A DNA stretch of 64,000 nt from Desulfospira joergensenii DSM 10085 (GCF_000420085.1 NZ_ATUG01000002.1:2352793-2416792); one strand, 5' to 3'; numbered from the stretch's first letter, positions 35,533-44,942 are shown. Numbers and translations are program-made. Notes: generated from the sequence alone by a model not told the origin.

Positions 35533-37452
35533 ATGTTACGTGTTATTAATAAATATTGTCATGGATATACATTTGTTCCATTTGCTTATGCATTAAAAAA
35601 TAGGGGTTTTTTCGATAAACTAACTATAGGAAGATCTTATTCCTTTGAAGATCTCAGAAACTTGACCCATGCCAATTCCGGGTATTTGAAAGCTGGTTTG
35701 GAAATGCTGGTTGTCTTGGACTGGATAAAGCAGTCTGGAGACGATTATACCGTTGGCAGTAATATGGATGAGCATGAGTTCATTCCAAAAGATGTTATCA
35801 CTCTCTATAAAGTCAACCCCCGGGATTTAATTACCAAAAAATCTCATACCGATCTGTTGGCAAGGTGGCTGAATGAGGTCATGGACGGCTGGAGATGCAG
35901 TGACCGGTTCTCTTTATTGCTTGAGGGTGTCATTCTGTTGCCGGTGTTAATATCGCTTCGTGATAAATCTATTAACCATGCATTATTATCAGATAATGAA
36001 TCTGCGATACCAGCTGTAAAGTTTATACAAGAGGTCTTTATAAAAAAAGGGTGGGCAAAACCCTCAGAGAGCAAATTTGAAATAGGGGCGGTAGGAAAGT
36101 TCATGATTTCTCACAGCCTGATTGCTGGGGTAACAGTATCGTACCGGCCATTGTTAAAGAACCTTGAAAAAATATTATTTGGAGAACCAAACTTACTACT
36201 TTGCTCTGAATGTGGTGAAGAAAGTCATATTGATCGATCTCTAAATGTTATTGCCAGCGGATTTCAGCATGAGAAGTATTTTAAAGAGGTTGAAAAAGTT
36301 TTTAATCAGATTTTTGAAGGATCAACTTTAGAATTACCTGACTATATTGCTGATATGGGATGTGGTGACGGCAATTTATTGAAGCGGATTTACAACTCCA
36401 CTGCCGGTAAAACACAAAATAAGGATGCGTTTAATCATAGGTCGTTTGGTGTGATTGGACTGGACTACAACCCAAAGGCATTAATTGAATCGGAAAAAAA
36501 ACTGTCCCAAATATCAGATCATCATCTCCTTCAAGGGGATATTGGAAATCCGGAGCAAATGAAGTCAGATATTGAACAATTGGGTATTGATTTTAAAAGA
36601 ACAATGCATGTCAGGTCATTTTTAGATCATAATCGGCCTTTCACTCGATTAACAGATGTTCATTCATACCAAAAATGGACACAAATTTCATTTGCCTCAT
36701 TTGGGATAGATATAGATGGAACAATCATTCCTCCTGAAGAGATGATGGAAAATCTTTCGCAACATTTAAAGAAGTGGAGCAAAGTTTTAAATAAATATGG
36801 GTTGCTCGCCTTGGAAGTCCACTATCAAACTCAACAGACTAAAAAGAATCACTTTGATACTGCCGAAGGCTTTCACTTTGATACATTGCACACGTTTTCA
36901 AACCAATTTTTATGCGAACCTGAATACTACATAGCAGCAATGGCTAGAAACAGTTTATTTGCAAAACGTCATTTTTACTGTTACCCGAAGGGTTTCCCTT
37001 ATAACCGGATTACCTTGGGCTACTATGAAAAGGAATCATATTTCATCGATTTTGCTACTTTAAGGACAAAAGAAATCATTCAATCTGAACTGGTTAGAGG
37101 GGAAGAAAATAGAAACGCAAAAGCACTTCTAAACGTTTTTGGGGACATATCATTCGTGCTATGTTCCAATGAGGGCAATTTAAAAGGGGTGATTGTTTGT
37201 GCTGAGTCAAAGATTGACTCGGCTGCAGAGAGCCAAAGCACCATTGAGATTGAAGCGTTGCTCATTGAAGAAGATATAGATCATTTATGGTTGGCAGGGT
37301 TGTTGTGTTTTGCGGTACGGTTTTTTAATCTGCAAGATAGAACCGGAAAAATTGTGGTCAGCAGAAGCAAAATTGGAATCTCCAAGAATTTAGAAGATGA
37401 GATTATTCAGCGGTTTTGGAATATTGAACAAAAATTAGAAATGAGACCTTAA
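35533..37452 (+). CDS. Large AprA/MT2-like methyltransferase
   Basis: A 639-residue protein. The N-terminal 100 residues look like a winged-helix domain (HGYTFVPFAYALKNRGFFDKL, then NSGYLKAGLEMLVVLDWI). A CSECGEESHIDRSLNVIASGFQHEKYF segment leads to the SAM-binding site DMGCGDGNLL and FGVIGLDYNP. This order recalls the MT2 methyltransferase of AprA-like starter modules in polyketide synthesis. A methyltransferase of that kind right behind an ACP suggests methylation of an ACP-bound acyl group. The C-terminal 150 residues are unassigned. It starts 3 bp after the ACP stop. Confidence 0.68.
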   Translation: MLRVINKYCHGYTFVPFAYALKNRGFFDKLTIGRSYSFEDLRNLTHANSGYLKAGLEMLVVLDWIKQSGDDYTVGSNMDEHEFIPKDVITLYKVNPRDLITKKSHTDLLARWLNEVMDGWRCSDRFSLLLEGVILLPVLISLRDKSINHALLSDNESAIPAVKFIQEVFIKKGWAKPSESKFEIGAVGKFMISHSLIAGVTVSYRPLLKNLEKILFGEPNLLLCSECGEESHIDRSLNVIASGFQHEKYFKEVEKVFNQIFEGSTLELPDYIADMGCGDGNLLKRIYNSTAGKTQNKDAFNHRSFGVIGLDYNPKALIESEKKLSQISDHHLLQGDIGNPEQMKSDIEQLGIDFKRTMHVRSFLDHNRPFTRLTDVHSYQKWTQISFASFGIDIDGTIIPPEEMMENLSQHLKKWSKVLNKYGLLALEVHYQTQQTKKNHFDTAEGFHFDTLHTFSNQFLCEPEYYIAAMARNSLFAKRHFYCYPKGFPYNRITLGYYEKESYFIDFATLRTKEIIQSELVRGEENRNAKALLNVFGDISFVLCSNEGNLKGVIVCAESKIDSAAESQSTIEIEALLIEEDIDHLWLAGLLCFAVRFFNLQDRTGKIVVSRSKIGISKNLEDEIIQRFWNIEQKLEMRP

Positions 37453-38793
37453 GTGCCTGAATTGTATATAGTTTACTGTGTTGATACTGAGGGGCCGCTA
37501 TATGAACCCCTCACAGAGACGTTTAACCGGATTGAACAGATTTTTGGTTTAAAAATTGAACCAAATAGAGAAAATTTACTGAAAATCCAGAACAGAATGT
37601 TAAATTTGAATGGACTTGAAGATGAAGCCGCTCTGGTCTGTGATCCCCACTTATTGAACTATAATGATACATGGGGGAAAATCGATACCATGCTGAATAA
37701 GGTGATGGATGCCGATTTTCGTATCAAATTTAAAGATCACAATGGAAAAGGAATTGTTTATAACTGGCATTGTGTTGACCATGTAGGGTTTGAAACAAAT
37801 GAAAGGAGACGTGACCTGGGATATGGAAATGTCTTCAACTACTATGAGAATAAAATTCGAGAGACTGGCAGTGAAGATAAAATTCATTGGCATTTTCATC
37901 CTGTTTCTTTTAATCGTGAAGCCCACATTTCTGCAACTTCCTATGACTTATCCTACCCGATTTTGCATCAGATAATTACCCGGAGGGTTATTGATAACAA
38001 TTGGTTCCCAACCGTAAATAGAGCTGGTTTTCACACCATCAGACAGGATTCAAATTTGTTTCTGGAACAATGGATTCCTTTTGATTTCTCGAATCAGTCA
38101 GAGTACCAACCTGCTGATATAAAACAAAAAGATTTATCTGATGGCAGATTTGGAGACTGGAGACGGGCACCCTTGGAATGGAAGCCGTATAATCCTGATT
38201 ATTCGGATTATCAAAGCATTGGCAACATGAATCGGTTCTCAACAAAATGTTTGAATGTCGGTACGCGGTTAAGGCTTCTTACGGAATTCGAAATATCAAA
38301 GGCTTTTGAACTGGCCAATACGGAAGGGAAAGCCATATTGTCTTTTACAAATCATGATGTCCGGGATATGTCCAAGGATATTGAAAAAACATACACCGCA
38401 ATATTCAGGATTGCCAAACAATTTAAAAATGTAAAAATCTATCATTGTGATGCTGTTGAAGCCATGCAGGCATATCTCTATGACAGGGATGATGCTATAA
38501 ATAATAGAATAAAGCTCAATTATCAATGGCATGATTCAGAAAGTTCTAAGAAATTATATGTTGAAGCAGTAAATGGCAAGGTTTTTGGATCACAACCCTA
38601 TCTATCAATTAAAACCAATGAAAATAATTATTATCATGATAATCTGGATGAAGTAAAAAAAGATAAGATATGGTCTTATACTTTCGACAGGTTCACTCTG
38701 AATTTAAATAATATACAAAAAGTAAAAATCGCCGCTAACGATAGATACGGTAATTGCAGTATTGTTGAGTGTGGAAAATTAAAAGATAGTTAG
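37453..38793 (+). CDS. Putative polysaccharide deacetylase-like protein
   Basis: A 446-residue protein starting with GTG directly after the preceding stop. YCVDTEGP (Asp11, Glu13) resembles the metal/catalytic Asp motif of NodB-fold deacetylases and WHFHP (146-150) the His motif. The order D...H..H fits that fold, but the rest is unfamiliar. The C-terminal 100 residues (about 345-446) look beta-rich and could bind carbohydrate. No signal peptide is visible, so action on a cytoplasmic, lipid-linked intermediate is possible. Function not certain. Confidence 0.55.
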   Translation: MPELYIVYCVDTEGPLYEPLTETFNRIEQIFGLKIEPNRENLLKIQNRMLNLNGLEDEAALVCDPHLLNYNDTWGKIDTMLNKVMDADFRIKFKDHNGKGIVYNWHCVDHVGFETNERRRDLGYGNVFNYYENKIRETGSEDKIHWHFHPVSFNREAHISATSYDLSYPILHQIITRRVIDNNWFPTVNRAGFHTIRQDSNLFLEQWIPFDFSNQSEYQPADIKQKDLSDGRFGDWRRAPLEWKPYNPDYSDYQSIGNMNRFSTKCLNVGTRLRLLTEFEISKAFELANTEGKAILSFTNHDVRDMSKDIEKTYTAIFRIAKQFKNVKIYHCDAVEAMQAYLYDRDDAINNRIKLNYQWHDSESSKKLYVEAVNGKVFGSQPYLSIKTNENNYYHDNLDEVKKDKIWSYTFDRFTLNLNNIQKVKIAANDRYGNCSIVECGKLKDS

Positions 38794-39923
38794 TGTCCAT
38801 CATAATACTGAAAGTGTATTCTTTCCCAAAAAATATTAAAATAGCCCACTCGGATAAATTTTATTTTACCTGCCCCTCATACGGATTCATCACTCCTATT
38901 TTATCAATAATTGATGAAATAATGCCTGCAAATCCTCAAATTGAAATTATTGTAATGAATGAGCAGATGAGGCTGTTTTGGCAGCAATTGATAACAAGCA
39001 AAAGCTTAAGTTGGAATTTGGTCTTTTTGCCTACAAGGCCTCCGGGACGTTTCAGGAATGCCTTGTCCTGGCTCAGGATCCGACCTGCCATAAGAAAACT
39101 ATATGAAAAAAACTTCAAATCTGTTGCAGGGGCATATTTCTTCTGCTGTGGTCATGGATCAGATTTGATTTTGTTTTCTCTAGTTAAAATGATAGCCTCA
39201 GAAAATAAGGTTATTTTTTTAAATATCCAGACTACGGAAACAATAAGAGTTTTAAATTTAAAAGCGCTGGTTTTATACCTTCATAATTGGGTGATTTATA
39301 GACTTGATATCACAATCAGGCGTTTTCAATTTAGTGAAAAGCCCAGAGTGTTTTTATCAAAAAATTTTTTCAAAAAATTGGGTGCGCCTTTTCATGAGTT
39401 TAAGTATTTTTATTGCCACAACCTTTTAAAAAAGTATAATTCCATTCCTTCCCAATATATCTCAGGAAAAAAACTTTTGGTTTTAGCTGATACTTACTTA
39501 ATTTATGATAAAAAGAAGAAAGAGGAAATTCACAACTGCCTGCAAGAGATTAAACAGACGATAGGAAGAAATTTTAGTAGGAGCGAAGTTCTGTATAAAC
39601 TTCATCCCAATTCCATGTTCCAGAGAGAAGATATAGACAAAATATTTGAAGAATACGAAAAGATGCCATCTTTTATGAGTGCAGACTTTATATTTTCAGA
39701 TTCAAAGATTGAATTTATTATTGGTAGTCTCTCAGCTGCCTTATCAACCGCTGCAAAACATACTGACATCACGGCAATATCATACTCAAAATTAATGCCT
39801 TTTGAAAAACAGAAGATTAAAAAAAAAAATATGCTCGATTTCTGGTCTGAAGAGTCTGATCAAAAAATACGCTTTATTGGCTCAATTGAGGAATTGGATT
39901 CAATCTTCAGACGAGACAACTAA
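38793..39923 (+). CDS. Putative sialyltransferase-like (GT52/polysialyltransferase-type) protein
   Basis: A 376-residue protein of GT-B type by pattern. KLHPN at 269-273 and the serine-rich GSLSAALSTAA at 311-321 correspond to the HP and Ser/Thr motifs that bind CMP-sugar in bacterial sialyltransferases of families GT38/GT52. LVLADTYLIYD at 229-239 could hold the catalytic acidic residue. Because the locus makes a legionaminic-acid-like sugar, this protein is my best candidate for the nonulosonic acid transferase. Similarity is low, so a different capsule glycosyltransferase is possible. The start GTG overlaps the previous stop. Confidence 0.5.
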   Translation: MSIIILKVYSFPKNIKIAHSDKFYFTCPSYGFITPILSIIDEIMPANPQIEIIVMNEQMRLFWQQLITSKSLSWNLVFLPTRPPGRFRNALSWLRIRPAIRKLYEKNFKSVAGAYFFCCGHGSDLILFSLVKMIASENKVIFLNIQTTETIRVLNLKALVLYLHNWVIYRLDITIRRFQFSEKPRVFLSKNFFKKLGAPFHEFKYFYCHNLLKKYNSIPSQYISGKKLLVLADTYLIYDKKKKEEIHNCLQEIKQTIGRNFSRSEVLYKLHPNSMFQREDIDKIFEEYEKMPSFMSADFIFSDSKIEFIIGSLSAALSTAAKHTDITAISYSKLMPFEKQKIKKKNMLDFWSEESDQKIRFIGSIEELDSIFRRDN

Positions 39924-39960
39924 CCATCTATCTTGTAAATTCTATCATTAATGTGGATGT

Positions 39961-41109
39961 ATGACAGTTAATATCGGTATAATGGAATTGTTTGCAGATG
40001 TGGAATTGATTCACAGTGAAGCTACACTGGCTTTACGTGCCAACGCTAATGTCACAATTTTTACAAGTCTAATGGGTTATGAGCGGGTATCCCCGTTCTT
40101 TGAAACTCGTCTGAATGATTGCCATTGGGTGATCAAACCGGAAAAAGACTCGCTGTCAAGGTTTTTAACTAAAGTAGAAAGGTATTGTGATGAAAAAATT
40201 GATTTGTTGTTCCTGAACACGTTTTATGTGCTTCCTCATCAACAGTTACTCTATTATTTTTTCAGGCCTAAATGCACTACTGTCCAGGTCGCCTGTAGAG
40301 TTGAGTCGTGGTTTGGTGAATTGCAGCCGATAAGAAACAAGTCAGCGAAAACTTTCATATTGTCTGTTTTACATAACATCAGTCAACTGATCCGGTGGCG
40401 GACGCTTCCCCATTTTAACGGTTTGTGGGTTGAAAATAGAGATGCGTATGATTATGCCGTGTCAAAAGGTTACAAGAAAAGCCTCACCTGTAACCCACTC
40501 CTTTTTTATACCCAAAAGAAAAATTATCAATCCTATAATGAGAAGCTAAAATGCATTACAATCGGCACCATAAATGATCAACGCAGAGATTATGATGGTT
40601 TGCTTGACTGTTTTGAAAAACTTTTTGATTCAGGTATGAAAAATGTATCTTTGACCTTATTGGGGGCTCCTGTTGATGATGCCGGTTTAAGAATCATCAA
40701 CAGGTGTGACAACTTAATAGAAAAGGGTCTTGATCTCAACTATTACACAGAATATGTTCACGAAGAGATCGTGAGTCAGAAAATAGCCTCGGCAGATATA
40801 ATAATTAACCCGAATAAATTAGGCTTGTATGGGACGGGAACTTTTGGAGCCATTATCAAAGCCATGCAGTTTGCCAAGCCGGGCATATACCCTATTAATA
40901 GTTTGCACCATAAAAATTTAGCATCCAGTTCTTTATTCTATCATAAAATAGAAGAGTTATCTGGCATCATCGAAAGCCTTTTGAATAGCCCCCAAAAAAT
41001 TGAAAGGCTATCCAAAAATGCCCGTGAAAATTCTGAGAAATTTTCTTTGGAAAGAGTCTCCAAGGAGTTTCAAACATGTGTATTGGAAAAATATTTAACC
41101 GGTCTATAG
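39961..41109 (+). CDS. Glycosyltransferase (GT4-like)
   Basis: A 382-residue GT-B protein. CITIGTINDQRRDYDGLLDCFEKL starts the nucleotide-binding half, LTLLGAPVDDAGL is the typical strand-loop, and KIASADIIINPNKLGLYGTGTFGAIIKAMQFAKPGI corresponds to the E-x7-E region of GT4 enzymes, with a Gly/Phe-rich loop in place of the first Glu. It probably adds one sugar to the lipid-linked unit in the cytoplasm. Donor and linkage are unknown. Confidence 0.72.
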   Translation: MTVNIGIMELFADVELIHSEATLALRANANVTIFTSLMGYERVSPFFETRLNDCHWVIKPEKDSLSRFLTKVERYCDEKIDLLFLNTFYVLPHQQLLYYFFRPKCTTVQVACRVESWFGELQPIRNKSAKTFILSVLHNISQLIRWRTLPHFNGLWVENRDAYDYAVSKGYKKSLTCNPLLFYTQKKNYQSYNEKLKCITIGTINDQRRDYDGLLDCFEKLFDSGMKNVSLTLLGAPVDDAGLRIINRCDNLIEKGLDLNYYTEYVHEEIVSQKIASADIIINPNKLGLYGTGTFGAIIKAMQFAKPGIYPINSLHHKNLASSSLFYHKIEELSGIIESLLNSPQKIERLSKNARENSEKFSLERVSKEFQTCVLEKYLTGL

Positions 41110-41122
41110 AGCTTGTAGCGAA

Positions 41123-42883
41123 ATGGTTTTAAACAGATTTTTTTCAAGACTTCTTACAGACAGCGAGAAAAAACATTTTAACTTCCTTGCGTCGGGCATG
41201 ATCATCAATAGCTTTATTGAGTTGTTTTCTCTGGTTGCAGTTATGCCATTTTTGGGAGTTGCTGCAAATCCGGATCTTATAGAGCAGAATACCTACCTCA
41301 GTTTAGCATATAACATGTTTGGCTTTACGAATCATCGCAGTTTTCTACTTTTCCTTGGAGCCGGATTAATTGTAACTCTTTTTACGGCAAATTGTTCCGG
41401 GGCTTTTGTGAAATGGTTTAGCTTAAGGTTTGTCTGGTCTGTAAACAACAGTCTTTCAGTCCGGTTGGTTAAACATTATCTGGGGCAGGATTACTTGGCA
41501 TTCATACAGAGGAACAGCGCAGATCTGCAGAAAAATATCCAAACTGAAGTTACACAACTCACTACCAGTGTACTAAATCCAATATTGGTTTTGATCAATA
41601 AAGGGTTTTCAGTTTTCGTGACGATTATTCTATTGATTGTGATAGATCCGATTGTTGTTTTATCCATTGGGGGCGTATTCGGAATCATCTATTTTATTGT
41701 TTTCTCTTTTACGAAAAAGACGCTTTCCAGCATAGGGCGAGGATCCCTTAAGGATAATGAAGCCAAGTTCAAAGCAGTCAATGAGGCGTTTGGCGTATTT
41801 AAAATTGCCAAGCTAATGAGCCTGGAAGAGTTTTTCATAAATCGGTTTGCCAAAGCATCCATGCGCTTTACAAACAATCAAACCAAAAGAATGGCAATCA
41901 GCCAGTTACCCCGTTTTGCCATAGAGACAATAGCGTTTTCTTTAATGATAGGTATCGGCCTTTATATTATATCCTCTAAAGATAATTTCGTTGAAGTGAT
42001 ACCTGTTTTGGGATTGTATGTTTTTTCAGCGTACCGGCTCATGCCCGGCATACAGCAGGTTTATACGAATTTTTCCGTAATTCGGTCAGGCTGGCCACAT
42101 GCCGTGTATCTCAAAAATGAGTTTGAGTCAATCGCTCTTTCTGTTGAGAAATCAACTTTAGAATTTCCCTCTCCATTGAAATTAAACTCATCTTCTTTGA
42201 TTGAGTTCCAGAATGTTACTTTTACCTATCCAAACACAAAAGGAAAGACCATAGACAATGTTTCTTTTTGCATTCCCGGAAAAGCTTCGATTGGAGTTAT
42301 GGGTGAAACAGGATCCGGCAAATCCACGCTGATTGACTTGATTCTTGGCATTCTTGCTCCTGACACCGGGGTAATCCTTGTTAACGGTCACCCATTAGGA
42401 AGACAAAATATTCAGGGTTGGCAAAGATCCATAGGATATGTACCTCAGGATATTTATTTAACGGACAATACTGTTGCTGAAAATATTGCCTTTGGATTGT
42501 CAAAGAATGAGATCAATATGGACCGGGTTCGAAAAGCCGCAAATCTGGCAAATATCTCAAATTTTGTAGAAAATGAATTAAGGGATAAATACTATACTGT
42601 TGTTGGTGAACGGGGTATAAGGCTAAGTGGCGGGCAAAGACAGCGCATTGGAATTGCCCGTGCTCTTTATCGCGAACCGGAGCTTGTCATTTTCGACGAA
42701 GCGACCAGTGCTTTGGATAATGAAACTGAGAAATCGGTTATGGAGGCAATTGATAGTATCTCACGCGAAAAGAGCATCATCATAATTGCCCATCGCCTGA
42801 CAACTCTTCAGAAGTGTGACCTGATTATTGCTATTGAAGACGGTAAAGTGGCTAAAATTTGCTCTTATGATGAAGTTGTATGA
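41123..42883 (+). CDS. ABC transporter, PglK/MsbA-type lipid-linked oligosaccharide flippase
   Basis: A 586-residue half-transporter. Six membrane helices lie within residues about 20-320. The ATPase follows with Walker A GETGSGKSTL, the LSGGQRQRIGIARAL signature and Walker B LVIFDEATSALD plus the His switch IIIIAHRL. Its place among glycosyltransferases and the Pgl-like genes downstream suggests PglK, which flips undecaprenyl-linked oligosaccharides. No Wzx-type flippase is present in the window, so this is the only export candidate for the repeat unit. Genes on both sides are co-directional with short spacers. Confidence 0.85.
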   Translation: MVLNRFFSRLLTDSEKKHFNFLASGMIINSFIELFSLVAVMPFLGVAANPDLIEQNTYLSLAYNMFGFTNHRSFLLFLGAGLIVTLFTANCSGAFVKWFSLRFVWSVNNSLSVRLVKHYLGQDYLAFIQRNSADLQKNIQTEVTQLTTSVLNPILVLINKGFSVFVTIILLIVIDPIVVLSIGGVFGIIYFIVFSFTKKTLSSIGRGSLKDNEAKFKAVNEAFGVFKIAKLMSLEEFFINRFAKASMRFTNNQTKRMAISQLPRFAIETIAFSLMIGIGLYIISSKDNFVEVIPVLGLYVFSAYRLMPGIQQVYTNFSVIRSGWPHAVYLKNEFESIALSVEKSTLEFPSPLKLNSSSLIEFQNVTFTYPNTKGKTIDNVSFCIPGKASIGVMGETGSGKSTLIDLILGILAPDTGVILVNGHPLGRQNIQGWQRSIGYVPQDIYLTDNTVAENIAFGLSKNEINMDRVRKAANLANISNFVENELRDKYYTVVGERGIRLSGGQRQRIGIARALYREPELVIFDEATSALDNETEKSVMEAIDSISREKSIIIIAHRLTTLQKCDLIIAIEDGKVAKICSYDEVV

Positions 42884-42921
42884 TATAGAATCTGTAAAGA
42901 TTATGGAGAATATTCATTAAT

Positions 42922-43674
42922 ATGAAAAAAAAGCTGATTAAATTTTTAAGAATAATATTAGGAGCAAACACTTACCTGAAATTCATTGCATTTAAAAACA
43001 GGGTTGAAGCCATAACAGGCGCTGTAAAAAAACGTGAGTCTTATTCCCAGCACGGTGAAGACAAGCTTATATATCAATTATTAAAAAAAATGGATTTACA
43101 TGACACATTTTATGTAGAAATAGGCGCGAATCACCCGATTAAAATATCGAACACCTATCTATTGTACAAAAAAGGAATGAGAGGGATTGTTATTGAGCCC
43201 AACAGGGATTTATTATGTCTATTTGATATAGTCCGAAAAGAGGATATCCGGTTAAATATTGGGGTGGGCCCCAGTGCCTGTGTCCAGGAATTTTTAATGA
43301 CAGACGCTCATGCCAGAAATTCTTTTGGGAAAAATATGGAACACATGCAAAAAAATTCTATTGAAGTGTGCAGCAAGGTTCATGTTCCAGTACTGACCTT
43401 GGATGACGTTATGAAAAATTTTTCCCGGAAAGTTTCATTCCTGTCAATTGACACGGAAGGAATGGAATTGGAAATATTAAATAATGCATCGGACACATTG
43501 GAAAGAACATATCTTTTAAGTGTTGAGGCAGATAGCCTGAACGAAGAGAAGGAAATCCTTGAGGCATTAGACGGCCGGTTTGAGACAATAAAACGTTATG
43601 GGTGCAACCTGATTTTATATAATGAAAAATTGTGCGTGAAGGCTGATATTGACTCAATACTTGACAAATTCTAA
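42922..43674 (+). CDS. FkbM-family methyltransferase
   Basis: A 250-residue protein. YSQHGEDKLIYQLLKKM precedes the SAM-binding FYVEIGANHPIKISNTYLLY and IVIEPN; LTLDDVMKNF ... FLSIDTEGMELEILNN is the family-defining block. Proteins beginning with SQHGED are common in capsule loci and presumably methylate sugars. The stop overlaps the start of the polymerase gene by one base. It is the third FkbM-like gene of the locus. Confidence 0.82.
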   Translation: MKKKLIKFLRIILGANTYLKFIAFKNRVEAITGAVKKRESYSQHGEDKLIYQLLKKMDLHDTFYVEIGANHPIKISNTYLLYKKGMRGIVIEPNRDLLCLFDIVRKEDIRLNIGVGPSACVQEFLMTDAHARNSFGKNMEHMQKNSIEVCSKVHVPVLTLDDVMKNFSRKVSFLSIDTEGMELEILNNASDTLERTYLLSVEADSLNEEKEILEALDGRFETIKRYGCNLILYNEKLCVKADIDSILDKF

Positions 43675-44930
43675 TGCAAAACAGTTCTGAACAATTTTCA
43701 GTTGGTGAAAAAATCCTCCGGTTTCTATCCCTGCCCAAAAATTCCTTTTATGCGATACCCTTTGGCATATTAAGCGTTATCCTTTATCCAATTTTATATA
43801 CAAATATTTTGAGCCTTTCGCTCTATCTGTGTTCGCTGTTTTTTATCATAGTCAGGCGCGAGAGAGTCCTAGTGACAAAAGATATTCTGATGTTAGCGGG
43901 GTTAATGGGGGCAGGTCTGTTTATAATGACATGTACGCTTGATCAGAAACCTTTGGTCAGCTTTATATATTCACCCCCCGAAAAAAGCGCCACAATAAAT
44001 AGCATGCTGCTAACGTCTATTATCTGCTTTGCCGCCTTTATTACAGGATATTGTTATGCTTTCACCATTAAAAAACCATTCAGATTTTTCGGCTATATTG
44101 CGCTATACCATTGGTTTGCGGCAAGCCTGTATTTTATTCTGGTATATGGCTTTTTTTTGGGGAACAGTCTTTTCCAGGGCATGATAAGCACAGTCCTTCT
44201 GCCCTATATATACATCGCTCTTGAAAAACAGACAGGATTGAAAATAGCATATTCCTTAGTTTTATTATTGTACTTAATGTCAATTTACTCTAGAACAGCA
44301 TTTGCGGCTTGTGCTATTTTTATTCTTACGTATTATCTGTATCCTTATCTGACCGTTAGTAAAATACGATACCATTTATACTTTCTAACTTTCACACTAT
44401 CAATCGCTATCCTGATGACAATATACCTGTCCGGCAGCTTTGATTTTTTCAATGAGTTCAGCCTTGATTTTTTTGGGAAACGGATTCGCTCCGGAAGAGA
44501 AAAAATATGGCCTGAGTTGCTAGGTTATATATCAGAAAACTATTTATATGGTTATGGTATAAACCAGGGTAGTGAATATCTCATATCGGTGCTGAGGCCG
44601 TGGCGGAATCTGTCATCTCATAATATCTATTTGGAAATACTGTTACGTGGCGGGGTAGTTTTGCTATCTTTTTTTATTGTGTTGTTTTACCGGATTTGGG
44701 GATTATTCTATTCCGGCAATAATAATGAGATCAGCCGTGTTGCCGCCGGTGGGTTTCTGGCTCTTTTGTTCCTTAGTGCCGGAGCTGAAATCGGATTAAA
44801 GGGAAATATTTTAGTCAATACAATGGCGTGGTTTTTTTGGGGGGGGGCCGCAAGCTGCACATGGAAAAATAACGCAAATTCAATTCATACGCCTAGTGTT
44901 CATATAGGTATTCAGAATTTATCTAATTGA
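43674..44930 (+). CDS. wzy: O-antigen polymerase (Wzy-like)
   Basis: A 418-residue protein with about ten hydrophobic helices and a large periplasmic loop (about residues 255-325, SGREKIWPELLGYISENYLYGYG ... SSHNIYLEILLRGG). The loop pattern R-x-x-IW plus SSHN-x-YLE-x-L is typical of Wzy/O-antigen ligase proteins. It would polymerise flipped repeat units. The codons for FFWGG near residue 389 form seven T and nine G in a row (44832-44847), a possible slippage site near the end of the gene. Confidence 0.85.
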   Translation: MQNSSEQFSVGEKILRFLSLPKNSFYAIPFGILSVILYPILYTNILSLSLYLCSLFFIIVRRERVLVTKDILMLAGLMGAGLFIMTCTLDQKPLVSFIYSPPEKSATINSMLLTSIICFAAFITGYCYAFTIKKPFRFFGYIALYHWFAASLYFILVYGFFLGNSLFQGMISTVLLPYIYIALEKQTGLKIAYSLVLLLYLMSIYSRTAFAACAIFILTYYLYPYLTVSKIRYHLYFLTFTLSIAILMTIYLSGSFDFFNEFSLDFFGKRIRSGREKIWPELLGYISENYLYGYGINQGSEYLISVLRPWRNLSSHNIYLEILLRGGVVLLSFFIVLFYRIWGLFYSGNNNEISRVAAGGFLALLFLSAGAEIGLKGNILVNTMAWFFWGGAASCTWKNNANSIHTPSVHIGIQNLSN

Positions 44931-44942
44931 TAGAAGGGAAGA

